DNA of 64,000 nt from Gemmatimonadota bacterium (GCA_016712265.1 JADJRJ010000031.1:496001-560000); one strand, 5' to 3'; positions 44,406 to 53,607 are shown, numbered from the stretch's first letter. The notes: generated from the letters alone by a model not told the origin. Translations and numbers: made by a program.

Positions 44406-46424
44406 TCAGGCGTTGCTGGAGCGGGGCGCCGCCGCCAACTGCGCGCCAAACGACGAGGGATCGAGGGCAGGGGCACCACAGGCGTATCGGCGGCACACGT
44501 ACCCTGTCCCCGTGGCTCGACCGTTCGTGAGCGGGGTGAGTCCCGTATCCCGGGTTGCCACCAGCGACGGGACATAGGTCCTGCCGAGTTCAGCCTCGAG
44601 CGCTTCACTGCCGCCGGGAATCGCGACCTCGATCGCTCCGTGAACGAGCAGGTCCGCAGCACCACTCAGGTGTCCGAACGCGAGGGGATGACGGGCAAGC
44701 GCTTCCCCGAGGCCATCGGCGAGTTGTCGGGCGAGAGCGTCAGCCTGGGCATCGTCACCGAACACCGAGATCCGGGCCAACAGCTCGCACGCGAGCGAGG
44801 ACCCCGAGGGCATGGCATTGTCGGTAATGTCCCGCGGCCGCGTCAGGAGCTGCTCATGTCCGCGAGGCGTGTCGAAGAACAGCCCGGTCGCCTCGTCGTG
44901 GAAGTCCTGGATCATTTGCTGGGAAATGCGCTGGGCTTCGCGGAGCCAGCTCTCCGCGCCCGTGAGCGAGAAGAGGTCGAGGAACGCGAGCCCAACAGCG
45001 GCGGCGTCTTCCAGGAAGCCCACGTCGAGTACCTGTCCGTTGCGCCAGGAGCGCAGGACACGGCCGTCCACCACCAGGTTGCCACGCAGGAACTCACCAG
45101 CGCGGAGGGCCAGGGTCCGGGCCGGCGTTTGGTCGCCGAACGCGGTGGCGGCGGCACACAGTGCCCGTACCGTCAGCCCGTTCCATGACGCCAGGACCTT
45201 GTCGTCGGTCGCCGGCCACACGCGCTGTGCCCGGACGGGGTACAACCGCGCGCGCGCGCGGTCGAGGGCGGCGTCGAGCGCGTCGGGGTGAACCCCGAGG
45301 TTCGAGGCGACGGCTGCAGGTGGCGTTGCGAGGAACGGGATCGATCGGCCCTCGAAATTGCCGCCCGGGGTGATCCCCCATGCGGCCTTTACGACTGGCG
45401 CGTCGGCACCCAGCAGATCGTCGATCTCCTGTTCCCGCCAGACGTAGAAGATCCCCTCGTGCCCTTCGCTGTCGGCATCCAGCGAGGAGAAGAACCCGCC
45501 CCCAGGCGCCGTCATTTCGCGCGCGAGCCAGGTGATCGCGCGCGCCGTGGAGGCCTGCACCTCGTGGTCCTTGGTGGCGCGCCATAGCTCAACGCCAAGC
45601 CGGATGAACAGGGCGTTGTCGTACAGCATCTTCTCGAAGTGTGGCACGAGCCAGCGCTCGTCGACGGAGTACCGATGGAGCCCGCCGCCCACCTGGTCGC
45701 TGATGCCCCCCCTCGCCATCGCGAGGAAGGTCCGGTGCGCCATGTCGCGCGCCTCCGCGCGTCCCGTGCGGGCCCAGTACCGGAGCAGGAAGTCGAGCGA
45801 CATGCTGGGAGGGAACTTCGGCGCTCCCCCAAACCCGGCGAAGACGTCGTCGAATTGTTTGGCGAGCCCATGGAAGGCGCGGTCGAGGTGCGCTGTGGTC
45901 AGCTGCAGGTCGTCGCGTGGTGGCCGGGTGGCCGAGTCATAGATCGTGCGTACCCGCGCCCCGGTGTCTTCGACCTTCTGGCGGTCCTCGCGATACGCGG
46001 CCGCCAGCGCTTCGAGCACCCGGGGGAACCCGGGCATCCCGTGCCGGTCCGCCGGCGGAAAGTAGGTGCCGCCATAATACGGCTCCCCCGACGGAAGCAG
46101 GAAGACGGTCATGGGCCATCCGCCGTGCCCCGTCATGGCCTGCACCGCCTGCATATAAATACTGTCCAGGTCTGGCCGTTCCTCGCGGTCCACCTTGATG
46201 TTCACGAAGTGTGCATTCATGAGGGCGGCGATCGCCGGGTTCTCGAACGACTCGTGCGCCATCACGTGGCACCAGTGGCACGCCGCGTACCCGATCGACA
46301 GCAGGATGGGCTTGTCCTCCCGCCGGGCACGATCCAGCGCTTCGGTGCCCCACGGATACCAATCCACCGGATTGTCGGCGTGCTGCAGGAGGTACGGGGA
46401 GGTCTCCGTCGCGAGGCGGTTCAT
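44406..46424 (-). CDS. YyaL/DUF255 thioredoxin-domain protein
   Basis: The protein has 672 residues. N-terminal thioredoxin-like domain: TSPYLLQHADNPVDWYPWG, the C-H-W-C motif in AACHWCHVMAHESFE, FVNIKVDREERPDLD, and HGGWPMTVFLLPSGEP. The large C-terminal (alpha/alpha)6 barrel (GGAPKFPPSMSLDFLLRY; RWLVPHFEKMLYDNALF) is like glycoside-hydrolase or epimerase barrels. Relatives are bacterial YyaL and human SPATA20; the function is not established, although a redox role is suggested. There is no signal peptide, so it is cytoplasmic. Confidence 0.92.
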   Translation of the reverse strand: MNRLATETSPYLLQHADNPVDWYPWGTEALDRARREDKPILLSIGYAACHWCHVMAHESFENPAIAALMNAHFVNIKVDREERPDLDSIYMQAVQAMTGHGGWPMTVFLLPSGEPYYGGTYFPPADRHGMPGFPRVLEALAAAYREDRQKVEDTGARVRTIYDSATRPPRDDLQLTTAHLDRAFHGLAKQFDDVFAGFGGAPKFPPSMSLDFLLRYWARTGRAEARDMAHRTFLAMARGGISDQVGGGLHRYSVDERWLVPHFEKMLYDNALFIRLGVELWRATKDHEVQASTARAITWLAREMTAPGGGFFSSLDADSEGHEGIFYVWREQEIDDLLGADAPVVKAAWGITPGGNFEGRSIPFLATPPAAVASNLGVHPDALDAALDRARARLYPVRAQRVWPATDDKVLASWNGLTVRALCAAATAFGDQTPARTLALRAGEFLRGNLVVDGRVLRSWRNGQVLDVGFLEDAAAVGLAFLDLFSLTGAESWLREAQRISQQMIQDFHDEATGLFFDTPRGHEQLLTRPRDITDNAMPSGSSLACELLARISVFGDDAQADALARQLADGLGEALARHPLAFGHLSGAADLLVHGAIEVAIPGGSEALEAELGRTYVPSLVATRDTGLTPLTNGRATGTGYVCRRYACGAPALDPSSFGAQLAAAPRSSNA

Positions 46425-46440
46425 GCCGGGGGGATGAAGG

Positions 46441-46821
46441 TTAACGTTCGAGGATGGTGCGCACCGCGGCCATGCCGAGGAGGGCGGCGCCGAGGCCGGC
46501 GACGACACTGATCGCGACGTAGAGGGCCGCGCGAGTGAACGCCCCACCTTGCACCAGCTCGATCGTCTCGACGCTGAAGGTCGAAAAGGTGGTCAGGCCC
46601 CCGCAGAAGCCGGCGCCGAGCAGCAGGCGAAGTTCTGGCGAAAAGGTCGGGGTCATCGCGGCGTACCGCGCGACGCCCCCGAGGATGAACGACCCCACGA
46701 TGTTCACGACGAGAGTGCCGGTCGGGACGCCACTGTCCGCGCGCTGCAGGGCGCCACTGACAAGGAACCGGGCGACACCGCCGATGGCGGAGCCGAGGGC
46801 GACGGAGAGGAGGGGGAGCAC
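46441..46821 (-). CDS. crcB: Fluoride ion channel Fluc/CrcB
   Basis: From GTG 46821 the protein has 126 residues, matching the family length; an ATG at 46926 would add 35 residues without homology. It has four membrane helices with GSAIGGVARFLVSG, the conserved NIVGSF (Asn in the pore) and GFCGGLTTFSTFSVE (phenylalanine box and central Na+ site region). It exports toxic fluoride as an antiparallel dimer. I see no fluoride-riboswitch-like structure upstream. The gene ends 16 bp before the yyaL-like start, so the two are likely cotranscribed. Confidence 0.9.
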   Translation of the reverse strand: MLPLLSVALGSAIGGVARFLVSGALQRADSGVPTGTLVVNIVGSFILGGVARYAAMTPTFSPELRLLLGAGFCGGLTTFSTFSVETIELVQGGAFTRAALYVAISVVAGLGAALLGMAAVRTILER

Positions 46822-46932
46822 GGGGGGCTCGAGGCTGGTGTGCTGCTGGCTGGGACTCGTTGCGTGGTGCTGGTGCTGGACAATCGTAACCAGCTCTTGC
46901 GCTCGGAGCGGCATTGGGCCACCCATCGGGGT

Positions 46933-46946
46933 GCCGTCTGCCGTCT
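46933..46946. repeat. Dispersed heptamer repeat, two GCCGTCT units
   Basis: GCCGTCT occurs twice in tandem in the divergent spacer between crcB and the M20 peptidase gene. Confidence 0.7.
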
Positions 46947-46970
46947 ACGTCCCCCCAACGCTTCAGACCC

Positions 46971-48341
46971 GTGTCTCCCCTCTCCGACTATCTCGCGGCC
47001 CATCAGGAGCGGTTTCGCGACGAACTTTTCACCTTCTTGCGATTCCCATCGGTCAGTGCGCGCAGTGAACATGCGAATGACCTGCGGGAGTGTGCCACCT
47101 GGTTACGGGACAACATGCAGGCGGTGGGCCTGAGTGCGACGATACACGAGACACCGGGGCACCCCATCGTGCTGGGCGAATGGCGTGGAGCTGGCGCCGG
47201 CGCACCCACGATCCTTGTCTACGGGCACTACGACGTACAACCGGTGGAGCCCCTGAACCTTTGGGAGAGTCCACCGTTCGAGCCGGAGATCCGGGATGGG
47301 CGCATCTATGCGCGCGGCTCCGTGGACGACAAGGGGCAGCTCTTCCTGCACATCAAGGCCATCGAGGCCCACCTCGCCACGGGCGGCACGCTCCCGTGCA
47401 ACGTGATCGTGCTCGCGGAGGGCGAGGAGGAGGTCGGGAGCGATAACCTGGCCGCCTTTGTGGAGGCGCAGGCATCCCATCTGGCCTGTGACGGCGTGGT
47501 CATCTCGGACTCGGCGATGTTCGCCCCCGGGCAGCCGTCCATCCTGTCGTCGCTGCGCGGGTTGGCCTACTTCCAGATCGACCTGGAGGGGCCGAGCGTT
47601 GACCTGCACTCCGGGTCCTACGGGGGAGCCGTCGTGAATCCGGCGATGGCGCTCGCCCGGATCCTGGCGACGTTCCACGATGCCACGGGGCGGGTGGCCA
47701 TCCCCGGGTTCTACGATGCCGTGCGCGAGTGGGAGCCGGAGGTGCGGGCGCAGATTCGCGGCCTGCCGTTTGACGACGAGCACTTTCGCCAGGAGGTCGG
47801 GGCAACCGCGTTAGGCGGCGAGGCAGGCTGGACGACGCTCGAGCGGATCTGGTGCCGGCCGACTTGCGAAGTGAATGGCCTGTTGAGCGGCTACACCGGC
47901 GAAGGGGCCAAGACGGTCCTTCCGTCCAGGGCGATGGCGAAGGTGAGCTGTCGACTCGTGCCCGACCAGACGCCATCGGCGATCGCCGAATTGATGCGCC
48001 GTCACCTGGCGCAGGTGGCTCCAGCGGGAGTGCGTGTGCAGGTCACCGAGCTGCATGGGGGGAACCCCTGGCGGGCGACCCTTGCCGGGCCCCTGTTCGA
48101 CGCCGGGCGGCGCGCGCTGGAGCGAGCGTTTGGCACGGCGCCGGTCATCGTTGGTGAAGGGGGATCGATCCCCGTGGTCCACGACTTCGCGCGCGTACTG
48201 GGCGCGCCCGTCCTGCTCATGGGCTTCGGCCTCCCCGGCGAGAACGCGCACGCGCCGAACGAGTGGATGAGCGAGGAGAACTTCGTGAAGGGGACGCAGG
48301 CGGCGGCGTTCCTGTGGGATGAACTCGCGGGGCGGGGGTAG
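46971..48341 (+). CDS. M20-family metallo-dipeptidase
   Basis: The protein has 456 residues. The GTG start (MSPLSDYLAAHQERFRDELF) matches the family's N-terminus; an in-frame ATG lies further upstream in non-homologous sequence. Metal and catalytic motifs are YGHYDVQPVEP, GSVDDKGQ, LAEGEEEVGSDN, SDSAMF and a late HAPNEWMSEENFVKG. The closest groups are PepV/CNDP-like dipeptidases that cleave dipeptides using two zinc ions in the cytoplasm. No signal peptide. Confidence 0.92.
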   Translation: MSPLSDYLAAHQERFRDELFTFLRFPSVSARSEHANDLRECATWLRDNMQAVGLSATIHETPGHPIVLGEWRGAGAGAPTILVYGHYDVQPVEPLNLWESPPFEPEIRDGRIYARGSVDDKGQLFLHIKAIEAHLATGGTLPCNVIVLAEGEEEVGSDNLAAFVEAQASHLACDGVVISDSAMFAPGQPSILSSLRGLAYFQIDLEGPSVDLHSGSYGGAVVNPAMALARILATFHDATGRVAIPGFYDAVREWEPEVRAQIRGLPFDDEHFRQEVGATALGGEAGWTTLERIWCRPTCEVNGLLSGYTGEGAKTVLPSRAMAKVSCRLVPDQTPSAIAELMRRHLAQVAPAGVRVQVTELHGGNPWRATLAGPLFDAGRRALERAFGTAPVIVGEGGSIPVVHDFARVLGAPVLLMGFGLPGENAHAPNEWMSEENFVKGTQAAAFLWDELAGRG

Positions 48342-48520
48342 GCCGACCGCGCGGGATTCCCGATGGGAAATCCACGGGGCGAGACATTGGAGCGTCCCCT
48401 GCATGGGACGACGGCCGCAATGGGTCGGCGCGAACTCGTGTATTGACAAGGGTTTACCACAGGCGGGGACTTCGGCACCGTACCTGCCCTCCTGAGGGGT
48501 GTACCACACCAGGAGATCCC

Positions 48521-49153
48521 ATGACCACTCGTCGCGTCGGTTTCACCCTCGTTGCCCTTGCCACGTTCGCCGTCAGCGCCGAGGCACAGCGCCGTACCCC
48601 TTCGGTTGCCCGTATCACGCCGTACGTCGGGTACATGCACTTCGGCAACTATGTTGACGGCCCCTTTGGCACCGGCATTCGTAACGAGGGTGCGCCCGTC
48701 TACGGGGCGCAGCTCGGGATCGACCTGAGTGACCAGTTTGCGTTCGTGGGCAACGTGGGCTACTCGGATTCGAACCTGGAAGTGGGGCTTCCGATCGTTG
48801 GGGGTCTCAACTTCGCCGATGCGAGGGTGCTGCTGTACGACGCTGGGCTCCAGTACCGGCTCCCGACGCCCATCTCGCTTGGACGCGAGGCGGTCCCGTT
48901 CGTCGAAGCAGGCGCGGGGGCCATGCGCACGGAGATCGGGGTGGGGTCGTTGCGCACCCAGTCGACGGCGTTCGCCGCGAACTATGGCGGAGGCGTTGAT
49001 CTGCAGCTGGGCCGGAGCCTGACGTTGCGGGCGATGGCGAAGGACTACGTGGGTCGTCTCGACTTGCGCGAAGCGACCCGCCTTGACCTGGACGTCCAGA
49101 CGAAGCGGACCCACAACTGGGCGTTCACGGCTGGCGTCAGCGTGAAGTTCTAG
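48521..49153 (+). CDS. Small outer-membrane beta-barrel protein
   Basis: The protein has 210 residues. ATG 48521 is preceded by AGGAG (5 nt spacing). The signal peptide is MTTRRVGFTLVALATFAVSA; the mature protein begins QRRTPSV. About eight short amphipathic strands follow (ITPYVGYMHFGNYV, YGAQLGIDLSDQFAFVGNVG, VPFVEAGAGAMRTEIGVG), ending WAFTAGVSVKF with C-terminal Phe, the classical BAM signal. It resembles OmpA/OmpW-like barrels without a periplasmic domain. Confidence 0.8.
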   Translation: MTTRRVGFTLVALATFAVSAEAQRRTPSVARITPYVGYMHFGNYVDGPFGTGIRNEGAPVYGAQLGIDLSDQFAFVGNVGYSDSNLEVGLPIVGGLNFADARVLLYDAGLQYRLPTPISLGREAVPFVEAGAGAMRTEIGVGSLRTQSTAFAANYGGGVDLQLGRSLTLRAMAKDYVGRLDLREATRLDLDVQTKRTHNWAFTAGVSVKF

Positions 49154-49179
49154 CGGTGGGGTGGGCATGGCAGGCGCGG

Positions 49180-49203
49180 CGGGCCTCCGGAGACGGGGGC
49201 CCG
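49180..49203. terminator. Hairpin downstream of the small barrel gene
   Basis: A 10-bp stem with one mismatch (CGGGCCTCCG, loop GAGA, CGGGGGCCCG) begins 26 bp after the stop. No T-run follows, so termination is likely but not certain. Confidence 0.5.
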
Positions 49204-49245
49204 TCGTGCGTTGGGGGCCGCCATGCCGCGTCGCGGTGCGCCGGG

Positions 49246-49251
49246 TAGATT
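49246..49251 (+). promoter_or_regulatory. Possible -10 element (TAGATT) before the DUF5916 gene
   Basis: TAGATT within GGGTAGATTGC lies 27 nt before the ATG at 49279. The same word precedes the PIG-L gene (6335-6340), sucA (2342) and, on the minus strand, the cupin gene (63309-63304). The -35 is not clear. Confidence 0.3.
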
Positions 49252-49278
49252 GCGCCCCTTGTCCCTTCGCCATCTCGC

Positions 49279-51645
49279 ATGCGTCGCTTCGCGGTATTCG
49301 TCTCCCTGGTCGCCGGGCCTGTTGGGCTCGGTGCGCAGCAGGTCTACAACGGGCGTGCAGGGCAGATCCAGGTCACGCCGCCCCGGATCGAGTCGTCGGT
49401 GGCGGTCGATGGTGTCCTGAACGAGGCGCCCTGGTCCCAGGCCGCGGTGTTGTCCGGATTCTCGATGTACCAGCCAGTGGACCAGCAGCCGGCGCAGGAC
49501 TCGACCGTCGTGCTCGTCTGGTACTCGCCGACCGCCATTCATTTCGGGATCCGCGCCTATGCGCCCGCGGGTGCGATCAATGCCAACCTGTCCGATCGCG
49601 ACAAGATCTCGGCGGACGACGCGGTCGACATCATCCTGAACACATTCAACGACGGTCGGCAGGCCTTTGTGTTTGGCGTGTCCGCGCTGGGCGTCCAGGC
49701 GGACGGCACGATCAACGAAGGGGCGCGAGGCGCGGGGCAGCGCGGTGGCGGGGCGCTGGATGGGTCGTCGGCGACGGTCCAGGCGGACCTCAGCGCGAAC
49801 TTCGTCTACGAGTCGAAAGGCCGCCTCACCGAGTACGGCTACGACGTTGAGGTGCGGATCCCGTTCAAGAGCCTCCGGTACCAGCCGACCGACGTCCAGG
49901 ATTGGGGGCTGCAAGTGGTGCGGCGCGTGCGCTACCTGGGCCACGACAATACGTGGACGCCGGCACGTCGTGATGCGGCGTCGTTCCTGGCTCAGGGAGG
50001 AACCCTGAAGGGACTGCGCGGACTGGAGCGCGGCCTGGTCGTAGACCTCAACCCCTCGGTGGTGGGCTTCCAGAATGGGGCACCACGCAACGATGGGAGT
50101 TGGCGCTACCTCCCCCAGGGCCCGGAGTACGGCGGGACGGTGCGTTGGGGGGTGACCAACAACCTCGTCATGAACGGGACCTTCAATCCCGATTTTTCGC
50201 AGGTGGAAGCCGATGTGGTGGCCCTGGTGTTCGATCCCCGGCAGGCGCTCTTCTACCCCGAACGGCGCCCGTTCTTCCTGGAGGGAATCGAGAACTACGC
50301 AGCGCCAGACGGGTTGATCTACACCCGCCGCATGGTTCAGCCCGATTTTGCCGCCAAGGTTACGGGCAAGGTGGCGGGCACCAATGTCGCCGTCCTGAGC
50401 GGCCTTGACGACCGCAGCAACTCGCTGTCCGGGGACGGACATCCGTACTTCAACGTGTTACGCGCCGTGCGCGACGTTGGCCCGCTCAGCCGGATTGGGG
50501 TGACGTACACCGACCGGATCGACGCCGACGATTACAATCGGGTCCTCGGCCTCGACGGCCGGTTGGTCTTCCGGAAGTTGTGGACCCTGCAGGGCCATGG
50601 GGCGCTGAGTCGCACGCGCGTTGCCGACGAGGTCGCGACCGCGCCCTTGTGGTCGGCGAGCCTGGGACGCAATGGGCGCACGTACGACTTCAATGCGGCC
50701 ATCAATGCGGTTGGCGAGGAATTTGACGCGCAGGCGGGGTTCATCAGCCGGCGCAATGTGGCGAACTACGTGCTGACCAACGCATTCACCTTTCTGCGCG
50801 CGCCCGGGTCGCGTGTGGAATCCTGGGGCTTCAACGTGCGGGGGCAAGGGACGCAAACGTACACCTCGTTCGTCAACGGGCGTGCGTCCCAGGACCGCAA
50901 GCTGCACTTTAATGGCAACATGGCGGTGCGCGGCGGATGGCGGATGAGTGGCGGGGTGTTCTTCGAGAATTTCGGGTTCGACTCCCTGCTGTACGCCAAT
51001 CACTACGTTGAGCGCGACCTGGGTGGACGCAAGGACACCGTCAAGTTCACGGCCGCCGGGGACCCGCGGCTGCACAACGTTGACCTCACGGTCCGGGTGA
51101 ACACGCCGGAATGGTCGCGCTTCTCCGGTGACATCTTTTACATCGGGGGCAAGGACGAGAACTTCGATGAGTGGCAGTCCGGGCTCATCCACATCGTCAC
51201 CGTGAACGCACGCTGGCGGCCCACCGACCTGCTGCGATTCGAGGCGCAGTACCAAGTGCAGGAGTACAACCGGTGGAAAACGGGGGAGACAGTCAACTCC
51301 CGCAAGGTGCCGCGCCTCAAGGTCGAGTACCAGGCATCGCGGTACATGTTCGTGCGATTCATCGGGCAGTACGATACGCAGCAGAAGCTCGACCTGCGCG
51401 ATGACCAGCGCACCAACTTCCCGCTGCTGTTTCGTAACGCGGATGGGAGCTTTTCGGCGCTGACCGGGTTCAAGCGGAACCGGGTGCGCGCGGACTGGCT
51501 CTTCTCCTACCAGCCCACCCCCGGCACGGTACTCTTTGTCGGCTACGGCAGCTCGATGTCAGAAGCCGAGCCACTCAAGTTCCGCGACCTGCGCCGGACC
51601 TCGGATGGCTTCTTCGTGAAGTGGAGCTATCTCTTCCGGCTGTAG
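49279..51645 (+). CDS. DUF5916 outer-membrane protein with N-terminal CBM9-like domain
   Basis: The protein has 788 residues. The signal peptide (MRRFAVFVSLVAGPVGLGAQ) is followed by a CBM9-like beta-sandwich (IESSVAVDGVLNEAPWSQAA; YDVEVRIPFKSLRY) and a DUF5916 region with NPDFSQVEADVVALVFDP and ALFYPERRPFFLEGIENY, then a beta-barrel ending FFVKWSYLFRL. Such proteins sit in the outer membrane; function is unproven but sugar or polysaccharide binding or transport is plausible from the CBM9-like part. The C-terminus is barrel-like. Confidence 0.9.
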   Translation: MRRFAVFVSLVAGPVGLGAQQVYNGRAGQIQVTPPRIESSVAVDGVLNEAPWSQAAVLSGFSMYQPVDQQPAQDSTVVLVWYSPTAIHFGIRAYAPAGAINANLSDRDKISADDAVDIILNTFNDGRQAFVFGVSALGVQADGTINEGARGAGQRGGGALDGSSATVQADLSANFVYESKGRLTEYGYDVEVRIPFKSLRYQPTDVQDWGLQVVRRVRYLGHDNTWTPARRDAASFLAQGGTLKGLRGLERGLVVDLNPSVVGFQNGAPRNDGSWRYLPQGPEYGGTVRWGVTNNLVMNGTFNPDFSQVEADVVALVFDPRQALFYPERRPFFLEGIENYAAPDGLIYTRRMVQPDFAAKVTGKVAGTNVAVLSGLDDRSNSLSGDGHPYFNVLRAVRDVGPLSRIGVTYTDRIDADDYNRVLGLDGRLVFRKLWTLQGHGALSRTRVADEVATAPLWSASLGRNGRTYDFNAAINAVGEEFDAQAGFISRRNVANYVLTNAFTFLRAPGSRVESWGFNVRGQGTQTYTSFVNGRASQDRKLHFNGNMAVRGGWRMSGGVFFENFGFDSLLYANHYVERDLGGRKDTVKFTAAGDPRLHNVDLTVRVNTPEWSRFSGDIFYIGGKDENFDEWQSGLIHIVTVNARWRPTDLLRFEAQYQVQEYNRWKTGETVNSRKVPRLKVEYQASRYMFVRFIGQYDTQQKLDLRDDQRTNFPLLFRNADGSFSALTGFKRNRVRADWLFSYQPTPGTVLFVGYGSSMSEAEPLKFRDLRRTSDGFFVKWSYLFRL

Positions 51646-51708
51646 CACGGCGGGATCCGGCGGCGGCCGGCGCGGCCCCGTCCTTGGGCGCTCACGGCCC
51701 CCGCGTCG

Positions 51709-51719
51709 GCCGTCTGCCC
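51709..51719. repeat. Dispersed heptamer repeat (one unit plus GCC)
   Basis: GCCGTCTGCC(C) touches the stop codon of the rhodanese gene (complement of 51719-51721). It is a short member of the dispersed family. Confidence 0.5.
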
Positions 51720-52576
51720 TAGCGTACTTTCTCCACCGGCAGCTCACTCCGCTTGGCCCAGTCCTCGAAGGAGCCGTCGTAGATCCGCACCGGGATGCCT
51801 AACGAACGGGCCGCGGTGTACAGCAGGCTCGCCTGCAGCCCGATGTGGCAATAGGTCACGACGGTATCGCCCTTCATCACCCCGGCCTGATCAAACAGGC
51901 GTCGGATCTTGCCGGCATCACGGAAGGTGGTCAGTTCGCTCGTCAACGAGCTGAATGGGATGCTCCGGGCGCCGGGGATGCGACCGGCACGGGCGGTGGA
52001 ACCTGCGCTCAACCCCAAGTGGAACTCCGGCGCCCGTGCGTCCAGGACCCGCACGCCGGCACGAGTGCCGTTCTGGGTAATCCAGGCCGCGTCGACGACA
52101 TTGTCGAAAGGCTGCGGGGTGAAATTCCCGCGCGCGACCGGGGTGGCGTCGAAGGTCACGGTGCGACCGGCCTCGCGCCAGGCATCGATCCCGCCGTCGA
52201 GGATGGACACCTTCCCCCGAAGCCCGACGCGCTCGAGGGTCACCAGCGTGCGCGCGGCGATCAGTGGTTGTCCGTACACCACCACATGCTGGCCATCAGA
52301 CACCCCCACCGACTCGAGCAGCGAGTCGATGTAGGCCGGGGCCGGGAGCTGGGTCGAAAGTCCCTCGCTCTGCAAGGCGACGGCCGCAAAAGGGAGGAAC
52401 CGCGCGCCGGGCAGGTGGCCGGCGTCGTACTCGGTCTTCGTCCCCGCATGCAACACCACCACCGTGCGGTCGTTCATCCGCTTCTCCATCCACTTGGCGG
52501 AAACGATGACCGGATGGGACTGCGCGGCCAGGCCGGTGGCCGCAAGGGAAAGGAGGACGACGAGGCGTGGTAGCAT
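51719..52576 (-). CDS. Periplasmic tandem-rhodanese sulfurtransferase
   Basis: The protein has 285 residues with signal peptide MLPRLVVLLSLAATGLAAQS. It has two rhodanese domains: residues ~23-140 with an inactive loop (VVVYGQPLIAAR, no Cys) and ~160-285 with the active-site Cys243 in VVTYCHIGLQAS. Inter-domain motifs AGHLPGARFLPF and AGRIPGARSIPF are typical. It transfers sulfane sulfur from thiosulfate or 3-mercaptopyruvate to an acceptor. The gene is divergent from the TsdA-like cytochrome gene, which supports a thiosulfate-related role. Confidence 0.9.
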   Translation of the reverse strand: MLPRLVVLLSLAATGLAAQSHPVIVSAKWMEKRMNDRTVVVLHAGTKTEYDAGHLPGARFLPFAAVALQSEGLSTQLPAPAYIDSLLESVGVSDGQHVVVYGQPLIAARTLVTLERVGLRGKVSILDGGIDAWREAGRTVTFDATPVARGNFTPQPFDNVVDAAWITQNGTRAGVRVLDARAPEFHLGLSAGSTARAGRIPGARSIPFSSLTSELTTFRDAGKIRRLFDQAGVMKGDTVVTYCHIGLQASLLYTAARSLGIPVRIYDGSFEDWAKRSELPVEKVR

Positions 52577-52652
52577 GTGGGCTCTCTGGCAGATTCCGTC
52601 GCGGGAACTTAGCGTGCGGAGCGTTCCCGGATACTCCCTCCTCGTGCGTGTC

Positions 52653-53543
52653 ATGTTCGTTCGTACAGCGTCCGCTTTTCTATTTGTCGCCTCCGTCGCG
52701 GCGTGTCGCCTGGAACGTCGCGCCCCCGCCAGCACGGATACGACGTCCGTGGTCGACGTGGCGACCCTCCCGGACCCCACGCCTCACCGGCGTGTGGCAT
52801 TCCGGGTGCCCAGCGAAAGCGAAGTGGCAGACCCCGTGGTGCTGGCCTCGGTCCGCCGCGGTCGCGCCATCCTGCGCAACACCCGGGACTCGCTGCCTCG
52901 GCACGTCGGGAACGGACTCAGCTGCACCTCGTGTCATCAGGCGGACGGGACGGTCAAGCATGGCATGCCGTGGGTTGGTGTCTATGCACGGTTCCCGCAG
53001 TATCGATCGCGCGCCGGGGCCACGCAGCTTATCGAGGATCGCGTGAACGATTGCCTCAAGCGCTCGCTCAATGGGCGTCCGCTGGTGCCGGAGAGTCGCG
53101 ACATGCGCGACATCGTCGCCTACATGGCCTTCCTGTCGACCGGGTATCCCGTGGGCGCCGAGGTGGATGGACAGGGGCTGCGTCCTGTGACGCCGGTCGA
53201 GGCGGATGCTGGCCGCGGGCGAAACGTCTTCATCGCGCGGTGCGCGCGCTGTCATGGCGGCAAGGGAGAAGGCATCGGGCTGGCCACGCCGCTGTGGGGC
53301 CCCAAGTCCTACAACATTGGTGCAGGGATGGCGCGCCTGCGCACCGCCGCCGCCTTCATTCGGGCCCGCATGCCCCAGGACAGTGCCGGTGCGCTGACCG
53401 ACCAGGAAGCGTATGACGTGGCGCGGTTCATCAATGGGCAGTCGCGCCCCGACTTTGCCGGCAAGGAGCGGGACTGGCCCCACGGCGACCCGCCGCCGGA
53501 TGTCGCCTACCAGACGCTGGCGAAGAAGCCGAAGACGAACTGA
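52653..53543 (+). CDS. Dihaem cytochrome c, TsdA-like (thiosulfate dehydrogenase family)
   Basis: The protein has 296 residues. ATG 52653 opens a lipoprotein-like signal (MFVRTASAFLFVASVAAC). Two c-type haem sites are present: C91-T-S-C-H95 and C197-A-R-C-H201. Family features are MPWVGVYARFPQYRSRAG, C134 in VNDCLKRSLNG, where TsdA has its unusual Cys haem ligand, and LWGPKSYNIGAGMARL with Met226 as probable ligand of haem 2. TsdA oxidises thiosulfate to tetrathionate or the reverse. Assignment rests on motif order; the divergent rhodanese supports it. Confidence 0.8.
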   Translation: MFVRTASAFLFVASVAACRLERRAPASTDTTSVVDVATLPDPTPHRRVAFRVPSESEVADPVVLASVRRGRAILRNTRDSLPRHVGNGLSCTSCHQADGTVKHGMPWVGVYARFPQYRSRAGATQLIEDRVNDCLKRSLNGRPLVPESRDMRDIVAYMAFLSTGYPVGAEVDGQGLRPVTPVEADAGRGRNVFIARCARCHGGKGEGIGLATPLWGPKSYNIGAGMARLRTAAAFIRARMPQDSAGALTDQEAYDVARFINGQSRPDFAGKERDWPHGDPPPDVAYQTLAKKPKTN

Positions 53544-53556
53544 GCGCCGACGACCG

Positions 53557-53577
53557 GCGGTGCACCTTCGGCACCGC
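53557..53577. terminator. Hairpin between convergent genes
   Basis: A perfect 7-bp stem (GCGGTGC, loop ACCTTCG, GCACCGC) starts 14 bp after the cytochrome stop. There is no T-run, and it is followed by heptamer repeats. Confidence 0.45.
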
Positions 53578-53586
53578 ATGCCCGCC

Positions 53587-53607
53587 GCCGTCTGCCGTTC
53601 GCCGTCT
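53587..53607. repeat. Dispersed heptamer repeat, three units
   Basis: GCCGTCT, GCCGTTC and GCCGTCT lie in tandem, the middle unit degenerate. The array touches the acyltransferase stop codon (complement of 53607-53609). Confidence 0.7.

Noticed and set aside
48443..48448. Perfect TTGACA as a -35 for the small barrel gene
   Set aside because: No TAnnnT-like hexamer lies 16-18 nt downstream, so I did not call a promoter.
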